From Streptomyces hundungensis (GTDB taxonomy: Bacteria > Actinomycetota > Actinomycetes > Streptomycetales > Streptomycetaceae), in contig NZ_CP032698.1 of the NCBI RefSeq assembly GCF_003627815.1, positions 1,054,001-1,118,000 of the forward strand: DNA of 64,000 nt. Reading direction: 5' to 3'. The position numbers and the translations under genes were made by a program. A model generated the notes under the pieces. The model ran no database searches, had not been told where the DNA came from, and saw nothing but the letters and a program-made list of their open reading frames with translations. Shown piece by piece: positions 41,201 through 49,634 of the stretch (positions within the stretch are counted from its first letter, which is position 1; each line of letters begins with the position of its first letter).

Positions 41201-42505
41201 CGCCATCGTCGACATCGGCCGCAGCAGTGCCCGGGCGATCAGCGTAGCCTCGGCCTGGTCGCCGACGATGCCGGCCTCGTCCAACGCGTCGAGCAGCACG
41301 GTGAATTGGGCGGACCGGTCCCGCAGGAAGCCCAGCAGGTCGTCCGGGGTGGCCGCCACGCAGCCCACGGCGCGGCCCAGTTCCGCGACCACGTCGTCGA
41401 GGGTGCGGCGGCGCAGATGGAGGTGGGTGGTGATGCATCCGGTGGGCGGCACGGTCTCGGGGGGTGTCCGGGGGTCGGCGTCCGGCGTGTCCGCGAGGTA
41501 CAGGAGCCGTCCGAGCAGGGCGGACTTGCCGGACCCGGGGCCGCCGGTGACCACCCGCGCGCGACGGTCGTGGGAGGGCGCGGAGAGCCAGCGGGACAGC
41601 GCCGTGAGGGCGGCGACCCGGCCGGTGAAGTACGAGCCGACCTCCCCGACGTACTCCACTCCGCGGGCGCGCGGGTCGAAGTGGGCGGATCGCTCCCGTC
41701 GCATCCTGGTGAGCGTCTCGACGTCCAACTCGCCGCCGAACAGGCCGGGAACGAAGTTGCGGTTGGGGAAGAACGGCGGCACTCCGGCCGTGTCCACCGA
41801 GGTGCAACTCGCGTGCTGGTACGGATGGTGCTCGCGGAAGTGCTCGTTCACGCGCTCGGTGATCTCCGACAGGTCGATGTACTGCTGGTGGGCGCCGGCT
41901 CTGGGCGCGGCGAGGGTGCCGGTCAACGCGCCGGTCAGTACTCCTTCGCCCGCCTCGTCCCGGGCCCGGGCGCCCGCCAGCAGCCACAGGTTCCCGGCCA
42001 CCGTGGTGCGTCCGGCGGCCAACTGGTTGGCGACCATGGCGATGTCGGTCGTCCCGGCCCCGGCGTAGCAGGTGTCCAGCACGATCAGCACCCGGGCGCT
42101 CACCGCCTCGTCGGCGAACATGAGGGCCAGGTCGTCGGTTCTGATGGCGGTCGACACCAGGCGGTTCTCGACGCTGTCCGAGCAGAGCAGATAGTGGCGT
42201 CCGCCGCTGGCGCGCACGCCGTGGCCCGCGTAGTAGAGCACGATGATGTCGTCCGGTCGGCGCTCGGGCGACCCCAGCCACTCCTCCAGACCGGAGATCA
42301 ACTCCCTGGCGGTCGGATTCCTGCTCCGGTCCCGGAGCACCCGTTCATAGCCGAGGGAATCGAACAGATTCGCCATGATGTCGACATCGCTCTCGACACC
42401 CGGAAGGTCGTCGATGCCTGGTTGCGAGTAGCTGCCCGTCCCCGCCGCGATCACGAATCTGCGGGGTTCCTCGCCTTCGGTTCCCATTGACTCATGCGCC
42501 ATCAT
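38288..42505 (-). CDS. Caspase-like / STAND NTPase / WD40 protein (TTA codon)
   Basis: A 1405-residue multidomain protein. Residues about 14-240 are a C14 caspase-like peptidase with His95 (YYAGHGVRA) and Cys146 (LDTCYAGAG). Residues about 285-560 are a STAND/NACHT-like NTPase with Walker A GGPGSGKSAL (321-330) and Walker B VLLDALDE (403-410). A helical region follows (about 560-780). From about 785 to the end are 14 WD40 blades, thirteen ending in WDL-type dipeptides and the last degenerate, enough for two seven-bladed propellers. This is the layout of NTP-dependent conflict or programmed-cell-death proteins in multicellular bacteria. Codon 860 is TTA (39926-39928). ATG 42505 or 42502 starts it. 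No signal peptide. Confidence 0.92.
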   Translation of the reverse strand: MMAHESMGTEGEEPRRFVIAAGTGSYSQPGIDDLPGVESDVDIMANLFDSLGYERVLRDRSRNPTARELISGLEEWLGSPERRPDDIIVLYYAGHGVRASGGRHYLLCSDSVENRLVSTAIRTDDLALMFADEAVSARVLIVLDTCYAGAGTTDIAMVANQLAAGRTTVAGNLWLLAGARARDEAGEGVLTGALTGTLAAPRAGAHQQYIDLSEITERVNEHFREHHPYQHASCTSVDTAGVPPFFPNRNFVPGLFGGELDVETLTRMRRERSAHFDPRARGVEYVGEVGSYFTGRVAALTALSRWLSAPSHDRRARVVTGGPGSGKSALLGRLLYLADTPDADPRTPPETVPPTGCITTHLHLRRRTLDDVVAELGRAVGCVAATPDDLLGFLRDRSAQFTVLLDALDEAGIVGDQAEATLIARALLRPMSTMAQVRLIVGTRRDPIDALGTAVDLIDLDRPAYAGHKDVADYVAALLLAEDDPDSLSPYRGHASLAAAVADGVAVRAGQSFLVANMTARSLINRQVKVDPTEDGWHRRLPNEVKDVFAAYLSRFGANEWRVRRLLTPLAYAEGQGLPWDNLWAPLASILAGVRCSDEDINWLLGNAGAYIVEVRVGDRSVFRLYHETLAEFLRDARRDKEAHRRITTTLLEQVPISAGRRSWGDAHLYIRSHLASHAAIAGSLDELLADAEFLVHADPGVLAPALRWAGSEQARKVRSIYRSSLTLHRQSDPLTRRQILAFDAASHQVKCLAKELSANLPWRVRWATGSQVNPALQMSFVDHSHGVKSADCFELDQQPFAVTADTDGMLRLWDLSNGNLHGMLRGHMAEVNSVSYLRFEGEPLGISASSDGTARVWNLRDESERAVFSGHVGRVGVAIGLVDAGRLLLVSGGDDRTIRLWDFAGGREEQRLIGHTGAVRALACGAIDGMPIIASGGSDGRVRLWEPSATAPEEAGWGGGRWRERAVLKGHSGEVNTVAFAELAGSPVLISGGDDRTVRIWDVRDHEQRCLFSGDMGWVRAVACMTLDGRSVVVCGTDSGHAHIWDLEREVELSVLIGHTHWVRAVAGVEIEGRTAVVTGASDGTMCVWDPSVEARSRDVVGHAGGVNAVGAMSVDGCPLAVSGGDDRTVRAWDIESGRQRGIIEGHTGFVRAVACTELGGTPVVISGASDGTVRVWDLKSQRRRAVLTGHTDWVSSVACTQIRGRPVAVSGSDDCTLRVWDLQSHAERAVLSGHTGGINTVACTSLDGRPVALTGAFDGSIRLWDLETGRVSAVFTGHTGWVRALDCATLDGRPVVVSVDDDGGVFVWDLKDRRRCLRLSDAGAGTNAIACMRLRNRTVVVTAGDDRIVRFWDLHTRERQAGFVLPAPGWSLAAAPDNRLVVGTGREVCVFDHYGEPSPGTIG

Positions 42506-42636
42506 TCGACTGCGTCCGCCCCCTCGGAACCCACGTCTTGAGCCCGTACCTTACGCGCGATGCGTTCGAATCGGTAGCATTTCGCCGACTACGGGAAGAC
42601 ACCGATCCAGGATCGGCACCAACAGCTGGGACGGAA

Positions 42637-43485
42637 ATGGGCGACGCGGTCTCCATTCAAACACCTTTGCCATTCACGGAGGGGCGCCTCAAAGTGATCA
42701 TCACCGGCGCGGCGGGACGCGTCGGCAGGGGCTTCGCCGAATTCGCCGCGAGCCGCTTCGAGTTGACCCTCCTGGACCGCCCGGGGGTCGACCTCTCAGG
42801 ACTCGACGCGTACGGGCGGACCGACCACTGCGACCTGGCCGACCTCCCCCGGCTCACGCGACTGTGCCGCGGCGCCGACTGTGTGCTGCACCTCGCGGCG
42901 GATTCGAACACGGCCGCCGCATGGGAAAGCGTGCTCGCCAGCAACATCGTGGGCACCTACCACGTCTTCACCGCCGGCAAACGGGCCCGCTGTCCTCGGG
43001 TCGTCTTCGCCTCGTCGGTGCACGCCGTCTCCGGTTACGCCCCCGGCCGTCAGATCACGCCGGACGCACCGGTGAACCCGGGCAATCTCTACGGGGTCTC
43101 CAAATGTTTCGGCGAGGCATTGGGGCGCTACATGGCCGAGCGCGAGGGGCTCACGGTCCTCGCGGTACGCATCGGCGCCTTCCAAAAACCCGAAGCGGCG
43201 CGGGAACCGGATTCCGACTGGATGATCGGAACCTTCGTGGCGGACCAGGATCTGTACCACGTCCTGGAACGCGCCATCCGAATCCAGGGAATTCGCTTCG
43301 GAATTTTCCACGCGGTCAGCGATAACTGGTTCAAACGTCTGGACATCACCGCAACCCGCGAACTCCTCGGTTACGAGCCCGCGCACGACTTCATGCGGCT
43401 CTCACCGCATTTCAAAGAACTCTTCACCGATCTCCCGCACGGCCACAGCCCCTCCCCTTCCGGCGCCGGCGACACCGCGGAGTGA
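42637..43485 (+). CDS. NAD-dependent SDR, uronate dehydrogenase-like
   Basis: A 282-residue extended SDR. The nucleotide motif is VIITGAAGRVGRGFAEF; CDLADLPRL and CVLHLAADSN follow; the catalytic serine lies in VFASSVHAV and the Tyr-x-x-x-Lys in LYGVSKCFGEALGRYM. The LYGVSKCFGE block and FASSxH resemble uronate dehydrogenase, which oxidises aldohexuronates to lactones. It starts 131 bp from the divergent caspase/WD40 gene and is convergent with a second SDR. The ATG at 42637 was chosen; the ribosome binding site is weak. Confidence 0.85.
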   Translation: MGDAVSIQTPLPFTEGRLKVIITGAAGRVGRGFAEFAASRFELTLLDRPGVDLSGLDAYGRTDHCDLADLPRLTRLCRGADCVLHLAADSNTAAAWESVLASNIVGTYHVFTAGKRARCPRVVFASSVHAVSGYAPGRQITPDAPVNPGNLYGVSKCFGEALGRYMAEREGLTVLAVRIGAFQKPEAAREPDSDWMIGTFVADQDLYHVLERAIRIQGIRFGIFHAVSDNWFKRLDITATRELLGYEPAHDFMRLSPHFKELFTDLPHGHSPSPSGAGDTAE

Positions 43486-43524
43486 GCCCCGGACGGTGCT
43501 CGCGCAGGGGCGGCCGGTCCCGGC

Positions 43525-44373
43525 TCAGACGGCGTCCCGCCAGGAACGGGCGGGACGCCACCCGAGCAACTCGACCGCCTTCGCGGAACACTGGAGGGAT
43601 TCGAAGGCACCCAGCGCCCTGGTGACGGGCACCTTCTCGCAGAACGCGTCGAGCAGTTCCGCGGTCGGCCTGTCCGACAAGGTGTCGGGCGCCGCGATCA
43701 TCAGGGCCGTCGCCCCTACGAGTTCAGCCGTCAGGGCCAGCCGGCAACTCACCGCCACGTCCGCGAGGTCCACATAACTCCACAGGTTCCATCGGCCGCG
43801 TTCCGGCTCGGCCCAGTACTGCGGCAGAGCCGCGTACTCCTCCTCATCCATGACGACCGAGAAGCGAAGGGCCACCGGGGTCATTCCATGGCGGTGGGCG
43901 AAATGGTGGGCGAGCCCCTCACCCATCGCCTTGGACAGGGCGTAGGAGGTCTCGGGACGCACGGGATGCGTTTCGTCCAGGGGCAGTTGGACGGGGTCGG
44001 CGATCCGGAAGGGCGGACCGAGGACCGTCTCGCTGGAGGCCCAGACGACACGGTCGATGCCATGCACCGCCGCCGCCTGGAACACGTTGTAGGTGGAGGT
44101 CGCGTTCGCCGTGTACGTCGCGCCCTCGGCCAGTTCCGGGTGGAGCGTGTGCGAGTCGGGCACGCCCGTCGCGGCGAGGTGCACCACCGCGTCCGCCCCG
44201 TCCAGGGCATCCACGGCCTGCCAGAGCTCCCGCAGATCCGCCCGGCGATAGCCCGGGCCCTGCCCGCGCATCGGCGCGACATCGACCCGGACCGTGTCGT
44301 GCCCGTGTCCGGCGAGCTCCGCCACCACCGCACGACCGATCCGGCCCAGCCCGCCGGTTACCGCTATCCGCAT
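43525..44373 (-). CDS. NAD-dependent epimerase/dehydratase (extended SDR)
   Basis: A 282-residue SDR with RIAVTGGLGRIGRAVVAEL at the N-terminus, DAVVHLAATG, WASSETVLG and Tyr-x-x-x-Lys in SYALSKAMGEGLAHHF. It belongs to the sugar-nucleotide epimerase/dehydratase or lactone-forming branch; the substrate is unknown. An AAGGGAG site precedes ATG 44373. Length and layout are like the SDR at 42637 (both 282 residues), with which it converges, so the two may act in one pathway. Confidence 0.87.
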   Translation of the reverse strand: MRIAVTGGLGRIGRAVVAELAGHGHDTVRVDVAPMRGQGPGYRRADLRELWQAVDALDGADAVVHLAATGVPDSHTLHPELAEGATYTANATSTYNVFQAAAVHGIDRVVWASSETVLGPPFRIADPVQLPLDETHPVRPETSYALSKAMGEGLAHHFAHRHGMTPVALRFSVVMDEEEYAALPQYWAEPERGRWNLWSYVDLADVAVSCRLALTAELVGATALMIAAPDTLSDRPTAELLDAFCEKVPVTRALGAFESLQCSAKAVELLGWRPARSWRDAV

Positions 44374-44495
44374 CTCAACTCCCTTACTGGCCAAGTGATC
44401 TGACGGATCGCCACGTGGGCCTGGCGCAGGGACTATAGTCGTTGTGCTGGCCGCTTCGTAAGGTGACCACTTCGGTGCGTATCCCGGGAGTACAC

Positions 44496-45404
44496 ATGGC
44501 GCGGATCGTGGTGGTGCACGGGATCGCCCAGCAGTTCAAGGGGGCCCAGACGCTGCTCGCCTCGGTCGCACCCGCGCTGCGCGACGGGGTGACGGCGGCG
44601 TCCGCCGACGGGACCGGGCCGGACCTGGGCGACGACGACATCGCCTGCGCCTTCTACGGTGACGCGTTCGTGCGGCCCGGCACGCGGGCGACGACACTGC
44701 CCGCCTACGACGAGGCGGACGTCGAGTCCGACTACGAGTCGGAGCTGCTCCTCGAGTGGTGGCTCGAGGCGGCACGGGTCTGCCCGGAGGTGCTCGGCCC
44801 CGACGCGAGGACCCGTGGCGTGGCCGGATACGCGGCCAGCCTCCCGTTGAAGCGCCCCCTGGTGCGCCGGGCGCTCAACGCGCTGACGCATGCGCCCTAT
44901 TTCGCCCGCGTCGCCGAACCCCTGCTGATCTTCGGCCTCAAGCAGGTGCGCCGGTACTTCACCGAGCCCGGGCTGCGAGAGCGCGTACAGGAGGCGGTGG
45001 CCCGCGCCATCGGGCCGGACACCCGCGTGCTGGTGGGGCACTCGCTGGGCACCGTCGCCGCCTACGAAGTCCTGTGCAACGAGGCGTTGCGGGCCTCCCA
45101 CCCGGAGTGGAAGATCCCCGCCCTCGTCACCCTCGGCTCGCCGTTGGGGCTGCGCGGCCTCGTCTTCGACCGGTTGCTGCCCACTCCCCTGTCGGGCAGC
45201 GGTTCCTGGCCGCTCGGAGTGCGCGCCTGGACGAACGTCGCCGACGCGGGCGACATCGTGGCCCTCGTGAAGGACCTCGCCCCCCGCTTCGGCTCCGGGG
45301 TCGACGACCGCGAGATCGACAACGGCGTCGAGATGCACTCCATGGACCGCTATCTGACGGCCCCCGTCACCGGCAAGGCCATCGCCGACGGCCTGGCCCT
45401 CTGA
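44496..45404 (+). CDS. Alpha/beta-hydrolase, lipase-like
   Basis: A 302-residue protein beginning MARIVVVHGIAQQFKG, the 'VVHGI' opening of lipase-like alpha/beta hydrolases. The nucleophile elbow is LVGHSLGTVAAYEVL, followed by LVTLGSPLGLRGLVFDRL, and the C-terminal MHSMDRYL could supply the His. Long insertions between strands (about 50-150) set it apart from classical lipases. No signal peptide, so it is intracellular. ATG 44496 follows GGGAG. It precedes the MarR gene by 71 bp. Confidence 0.83.
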   Translation: MARIVVVHGIAQQFKGAQTLLASVAPALRDGVTAASADGTGPDLGDDDIACAFYGDAFVRPGTRATTLPAYDEADVESDYESELLLEWWLEAARVCPEVLGPDARTRGVAGYAASLPLKRPLVRRALNALTHAPYFARVAEPLLIFGLKQVRRYFTEPGLRERVQEAVARAIGPDTRVLVGHSLGTVAAYEVLCNEALRASHPEWKIPALVTLGSPLGLRGLVFDRLLPTPLSGSGSWPLGVRAWTNVADAGDIVALVKDLAPRFGSGVDDREIDNGVEMHSMDRYLTAPVTGKAIADGLAL

Positions 45405-45446
45405 CCCGGACCGCAAAGGGCCGCACGCACCGGACCACCCTCGCTT

Positions 45447-45469
45447 GCGTGCGTCACGCACGCTAGCCT
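45447..45469. promoter_or_regulatory. MarR operator/promoter, probably leaderless
   Basis: GCGTGCGTCACGCACGC (45447-45463) is a perfect palindrome with 8-bp arms. TAGCCT (45464-45469) follows directly and ends 6 bp before the GTG at 45476, so transcription probably begins at the start codon. The palindrome fills the spacer between a -10 and any -35, ideal for autorepression. Confidence 0.6.
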
Positions 45470-45475
45470 GAGGGT

Positions 45476-45919
45476 GTGGACACCAGCACAGGACACGCGA
45501 TCTCCGACGCCCTCGGCATCCTGCTCAAGCGCAGCACCCGTACGCAGCTGTACCGGACCCTGACCGCCGGCATGGGCGACGGCGTGGACGAACTGACCTA
45601 CCCGATCCTCAGCGGGCTCGCCAGAAGCGGCCCGCGCAGCGCCGCCGACCTCGCCCCCGAGGTGGGCCTCGACCGCTCCGGTGTCACCCGTCGCGCCTCC
45701 CAGCTCGAAACGGCCGGGCTCCTGCGCCGCGAACCCGATCCGCACGACCGCCGGGCGACGCTGCTCGCCCTCACCGATGAGGGCGAGCGCACGGTGAGAG
45801 CGCTGCGTCAGCGGCTTTCCGACCACATCGAAGGCAGCCTCGCCTCCTGGCCGCCGGGCGAAGCCGCCGCCTTCGCCCGCCTCCTCCACCGCTTCGTCAC
45901 CGAAGGGCCGTTCACCTGA
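45476..45919 (+). CDS. MarR-family transcriptional regulator
   Basis: A 147-residue MarR regulator: dimer helix at the N-terminus (ISDALGILLKRSTRTQLYRTL), winged helix-turn-helix SGPRSAADLAPEVGLDRSGVTRRASQLETAGLLRREPDPHDRRATLLALTDEGERTV with the DxR wing, and a C-terminal dimer helix. It probably represses itself from the palindrome that overlaps its promoter. No divergent partner is present; targets may include the hydrolase upstream or genes elsewhere. Confidence 0.92.
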   Translation: MDTSTGHAISDALGILLKRSTRTQLYRTLTAGMGDGVDELTYPILSGLARSGPRSAADLAPEVGLDRSGVTRRASQLETAGLLRREPDPHDRRATLLALTDEGERTVRALRQRLSDHIEGSLASWPPGEAAAFARLLHRFVTEGPFT

Positions 45920-46175
45920 CGGAGCGTCATCTTCCGTGCGTCCTGGGCCTACCCGACGCGGGCGGCCGGAGCCGATTCGTACAGTGAGCGAGGAGTCGAT
46001 AGGGTTCCGGGTCACGACCGCACCCCGTTCGATCCGCGGGCCGGTCAGGGTTCCGCCGTGGTTCGCGACACTCGACGACCGCTGCGCCGGCCCCCTGCCT
46101 GCCCGCGCCCTGGGACAACGGGGGCGTTCTTCACGGCGGGGCAGTCGGCCCCGGCCGACGGGCCAGGAGGAACGA

Positions 46176-47672
46176 GTGGCACAGATCATCGCCGAGGTCT
46201 CACGGACGTTCAACGAGTTTCTGCTCTTGCCGAACCGGACCCGCACCGACTGCTCGTCCGCGACGGTCGACCTGCGCACGCCTCTGGTGCGGCACGTCCA
46301 GGGCGAGCGGTCGGCGATCGAGCTCGGCTCCCCGTTCACGTCCGCGATCATGCAGGCGGTGAGCACTCCGGAACTCGCGATCGCGCTCGCGCGCAACGGC
46401 GGCTTGAGTTTCCTCCACCACAACCAGTCCGTCGAGGACCAGGCCGCGGCCGTGCGCCAGGTGAAGAACTTCAAGGCGGGGTTCGTCACCAGCGACACCA
46501 ACGTCCGCCCGGACGACAGCCTGAGCCACCTGGTCGCCGTGATGCGGCGTACCGGTCACAGCACCGCCGCGGTCACCGACGACGGCAGCTCCGGCGGCCG
46601 CCTGCTCGGCCTGGTGACCTCCCGTGACTTCCACCCCCAACGCCACGACCTCGACGGCCCGGTGAGCGGTCGCATGACCGCCATCGCCGAACTGCCTTAC
46701 GCCCCGGCCGACATCACGCTCTCCGAGGCCAACGCGCGCCTGTGGGACCAGCGGTTGGACTGCCTGCCGGTCCTGGACGGCGAGGGCCGTCTCCAGCATC
46801 TGGTGTTCCGCTCCGACTACGCGGACAACAAGCGTTTCCCGCACCAGGCCGTGGACGCCGCCAAGCGTCTGCGCGTGGGTGCGGGCGTCAACACCCACGA
46901 CTACCAGGAGCGCGTCCCCGCCCTGGTGGAGGCGGGCGCGGACGCCCTGTGCTTCGACTCCTCCGACGGTTACAGCGACTGGCAGGCGCAGGCGCTGACC
47001 TGGGTGAAGAAGAACCACCCGGAGATCCCGATCGGTGGCGGCAACGTGGTCGACGGCCATGCGTTCACCTTCCTCGCCGAGGCCGGCGCCGACTTCGTCA
47101 AGGTCGGCGTGGGCGGCGGTTCCATCTGCATCACCCGCGACCAGAAGGGCATCGGGCGCGGCCAGGCCAGCGCCGTCCTGGATGTCGCGGCGGCCCGGGA
47201 CGCCTTCCGCGAGCGCACCGGTCAGTACGTACCGATCTGTTCGGACGGCGGCCTGGTGCACGACTACCACGTCGCTCTGGCGCTGGCGATGGGCGCGGAC
47301 TTCGTCATGATGGGCCGCTACTTCGCCCGCTTCGACCAGGCGGCCGGCGCCAAACTCCCCACCCGGGACGGCTTCGTGAAGGAGTACTGGGGCGAGGGAT
47401 CGAACCGGGCCCGCAACTGGCAGCGGTACGGACAGGGCGGCCAGGGGCTGATCTTCGAGGAAGGCGTCGACGGATACGTTCCCTACGCCGGCGACCTCAA
47501 CGAGGGGCTCGCCCTGACCATCGCCAAGCTCAAGACCACCATGGTCTCCTGCGGCTCCACCACGCTCGGCGAGTTCCAGTCCACGGCCCGGCTCACCCTG
47601 GTCTCCGACCAGAGCTTCCAGGAGAGCCACGCCAACGTGACCCTGCGGGAAGCCCCGGCGACCCTCGCCTAG
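46176..47672 (+). CDS. IMP dehydrogenase-family protein
   Basis: A 498-residue IMPDH/GMPR-fold enzyme with a two-CBS insert (about 100-215; SDTNVRPDDSLSHLVAVMRRTGHSTAAVTDDG, LLGLVTSRDF). The catalytic cysteine is in KVGVGGGSICITRDQKGIGRGQ; the phosphate-binding GG and MMGRYFARFDQ blocks follow, and an RY pair occurs in NWQRYGQGG. IMPDH oxidises IMP to XMP, the committed step to GMP. The loop SICITRDQKG differs from the canonical SICTTR, so it belongs to a divergent branch and may not be the only IMPDH in the genome. GTG 46176 has CCAGGAGGAACGA. It is monocistronic with a terminator at 47681. Confidence 0.87.
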   Translation: MAQIIAEVSRTFNEFLLLPNRTRTDCSSATVDLRTPLVRHVQGERSAIELGSPFTSAIMQAVSTPELAIALARNGGLSFLHHNQSVEDQAAAVRQVKNFKAGFVTSDTNVRPDDSLSHLVAVMRRTGHSTAAVTDDGSSGGRLLGLVTSRDFHPQRHDLDGPVSGRMTAIAELPYAPADITLSEANARLWDQRLDCLPVLDGEGRLQHLVFRSDYADNKRFPHQAVDAAKRLRVGAGVNTHDYQERVPALVEAGADALCFDSSDGYSDWQAQALTWVKKNHPEIPIGGGNVVDGHAFTFLAEAGADFVKVGVGGGSICITRDQKGIGRGQASAVLDVAAARDAFRERTGQYVPICSDGGLVHDYHVALALAMGADFVMMGRYFARFDQAAGAKLPTRDGFVKEYWGEGSNRARNWQRYGQGGQGLIFEEGVDGYVPYAGDLNEGLALTIAKLKTTMVSCGSTTLGEFQSTARLTLVSDQSFQESHANVTLREAPATLA

Positions 47673-47680
47673 CCGACACC

Positions 47681-47710
47681 GCCGGACGCCGACCCACCTC
47701 CGCGTCCGGC
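47681..47710 (+). terminator. Terminator after the IMPDH-like gene
   Basis: GCCGGACGC (47681-47689) and GCGTCCGGC (47702-47710) form a perfect 9-bp stem with a 12-nt loop, starting 9 bp after the stop codon at 47672. Confidence 0.7.
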
Positions 47711-47819
47711 AGGGGGCCGAAACCGCCCTGGAATCCGTCGACTTGGCGAATGTAGGCTCGCGGTCCCAGCACCACGCACCTCGAAGGGCTCCATCGATCC
47801 GTGACAGCCACGGGGTGCC

Positions 47820-48338
47820 ATGTACGTCGCCGAGGGCGCGGGCCTGGCCGCCCACCAGGTCGACGTCGATCTGCGCCTGTTCGTCTACGACTGCTACGAC
47901 GACGACGGCGTGCGCCATGTCGGCCACGTCCTCAACCCCGTGGTGGAGCCGGCGGCCCCGGACGGGCGCCGCCTGCTCGACGCGGAGGAGGGCTGTCTGT
48001 CCGTGCCCGGCCCGCGCGTCGGCGTACACCGCGAGGAGAAGGCCGTGGTGCGCGGTCTGGACAAGGAAGGGAACGAGGTGGTGATCGAAGGCTCGGGGTA
48101 CTTCGCGCGCTGCCTCCTCCACGAGACCGACCACCTCAACGGGCTACTGTACACCGATCGTCTGACGAAGCGTCAACGCCGGTCCGCGCTACGGGAGATG
48201 GACGATCTCATCGAGGGCGTCTTCGCCCGACGCGTCGAGCGGGCGCGGTCGATCGGCGCCGCCCACAGGGCCGGGCCGGAACAGCCGCCCCATCCCGTAC
48301 CGCCCCTCGCCGTCAGGACGGGGGACGGTGCGCCGTGA
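47820..48338 (+). pseudogene. Peptide deformylase lacking its N-terminus
   Basis: The 172-residue frame has all three deformylase motifs: GAGLAAHQVD (motif 1), EGCLSVPG with the metal Cys (motif 2) and LLHETDHLNG with both metal His and the catalytic Glu (motif 3). It begins MYVAEGAGLAA, which aligns with the middle of normal deformylases; the usual first 45 to 50 residues (the G-D-P-x-L strand and helix) are absent, and an in-frame TGA at 47802 closes the frame upstream. The 40-residue tail after motif 3 is longer than usual. It may be a decaying paralogue or an N-terminally minimal form. Its end overlaps the convergent methyltransferase by 26 bp. Confidence 0.75.
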
Positions 48339-49161
48339 CGGTGTAGTAGTCGAGGCTGCCTTCGTCGAAGGCCCGCAGGAAGTTGCGGGGCCAGGTGCCG
48401 GGCTCCCACAGGGGGGCGAGCCAGCGGTCCCAGCCCGGCCACACCGACGCGCCGATCGACGTGGCGCGTACGCCGGTCAGGCCGGCTCCCTCCAGACGGG
48501 CGACCAGCGCCGGCACGGAGTGGGCCACGTCGAGACCGGTGGCGAAGGTGTCGAGCAGCCCGGCCAGCCGATCGACCCGGGCGGGGTCGGCGTCCGGGAC
48601 GAAGAAGCTGGTGACGACGGCGCGGCCACCGGGGCGCAGCACACGGGCGGCCTCGCTCGCGAACGCGCCGAGGTCCTGGAAGTGCTGGGCGGCTTCGATG
48701 CTGTAGAGGCAGTCGAACTCGGCGTCGCCGAACGGCATCGACTCGGCGGCCCCCCGCGCGAACCGCAGCCGCTCGGGGCTGCGGGCCAGCAGACCGCGGT
48801 GGCGCCGCTCGGCCCGTGCGAGCTGCTCGGGGTGGATGTCCATGCCGGTGATGTGCGCGAAGCCGTACTCCTCGACCGCCACCGCGGCGCCGGCGCCCAG
48901 GCCGCAGCCGACTTCCAGGGCCCGCTGTCCCTCGGTGGGGGCCAGGGTGGCGAGCACGTGGTGATACATCGCCTGCTGGCTCCTGACGCGGTCGCCCTCG
49001 CCGAGCGGCCGGTCGAGGTCGATGCCCTGCCAGTGGCCGAAGTTGATGAAGCCCCCGCCGAACAGCGGGAGGGAACCGAGATCGGTCGGACCGTACGTCT
49101 CCCGCACCGCGGGCGGCATCGAGGAGTCCGTGGGCGGCCTCGCTGCGGAACCTTGCGTCAT
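48313..49161 (-). CDS. Class I SAM-dependent methyltransferase
   Basis: A 282-residue methyltransferase with motif I ALEVGCGLGAGAAVAVEEYG, the acidic loop ITGMDIHPEQLARAE, MPFGDAEFDCLYSIEAAQHF and RVLRPGGRAVVTSFFVPD. The N-terminal FGGGFINFGHWQG resembles small-molecule O- or C-methyltransferases of natural-product pathways that open with an F-H-x-G-Y/W motif. The substrate is unknown. ATG 49161 has GGAGG. No biosynthetic neighbours are visible. Confidence 0.88.
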   Translation of the reverse strand: MTQGSAARPPTDSSMPPAVRETYGPTDLGSLPLFGGGFINFGHWQGIDLDRPLGEGDRVRSQQAMYHHVLATLAPTEGQRALEVGCGLGAGAAVAVEEYGFAHITGMDIHPEQLARAERRHRGLLARSPERLRFARGAAESMPFGDAEFDCLYSIEAAQHFQDLGAFASEAARVLRPGGRAVVTSFFVPDADPARVDRLAGLLDTFATGLDVAHSVPALVARLEGAGLTGVRATSIGASVWPGWDRWLAPLWEPGTWPRNFLRAFDEGSLDYYTVTAHRPPS

Positions 49162-49634
49162 GGCGCACCTCCGTGGTGGGGAGCCGGCCCGCGCGAGACG
49201 GCCGCCCGGGGGTGGCCGCGCTCATCAACGCGCCGACCGCACCAGGTTACGGGTCGGCGACGAGCCCTAGCCGGCATCTTCCGGCACTCGTCAGCAACTC
49301 GTCAGCAACTCGCCCGCCACTTGTCCGCCACTCGTTCGGCCGAGCACCGGCCGCAGCCGCCGAGACCCTTGTGCGCCCGGCGCGAAGGCCGCGGGGCGGA
49401 GCGCGCGAAGTGCCGCGCATCCCTTGGCGGCGCAGGGCGGAGACGGGGCGCGCAGGGCGCGAACGAAGCCTGGGCCCGGGCCTCGAAGGCGTGCCGCGAG
49501 ATGCCCGGGGAGGGTTCGGCAGGAATGGCGGGGGTGACCCGTGTCGGCTGGTATGAGACCAGATGTGTGCATCAGACAGCACACAGGGACTGCCGCAGTG
49601 GTCCATCCCGGAGCCTCGGCAAAGGAATCGTTTC
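49162..49634. other. 473-bp intergenic region without a gene
   Basis: Between two divergent genes. It contains a short run of related words (ctcgtcagcaa twice, then cccgccact and tccgccact; 49278-49333), a GC-rich stretch to about 49500, and CTGGT-ATGAG-ACCAG (49548-49562), a small inverted repeat about 75 bp before the next start. Open frames across it have poor coding character. Confidence 0.6.

Noticed and set aside
40022..42490. An 822-codon plus-strand frame opposite the caspase/WD40 gene
   Set aside because: It mirrors the coding strand, has low-complexity composition and no motifs, whereas the minus strand has intact catalytic and WD40 motifs.
45920..46175. Riboswitch in the 256-bp leader of the IMPDH-like gene
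   Set aside because: The length is suggestive, but I could not recognise a conserved core of any purine-related riboswitch class.
46200..48134. A 644-codon minus-strand frame opposite the IMPDH-like gene
   Set aside because: Shadow of a gene with intact catalytic loop and CBS domains; composition typical of antisense frames.
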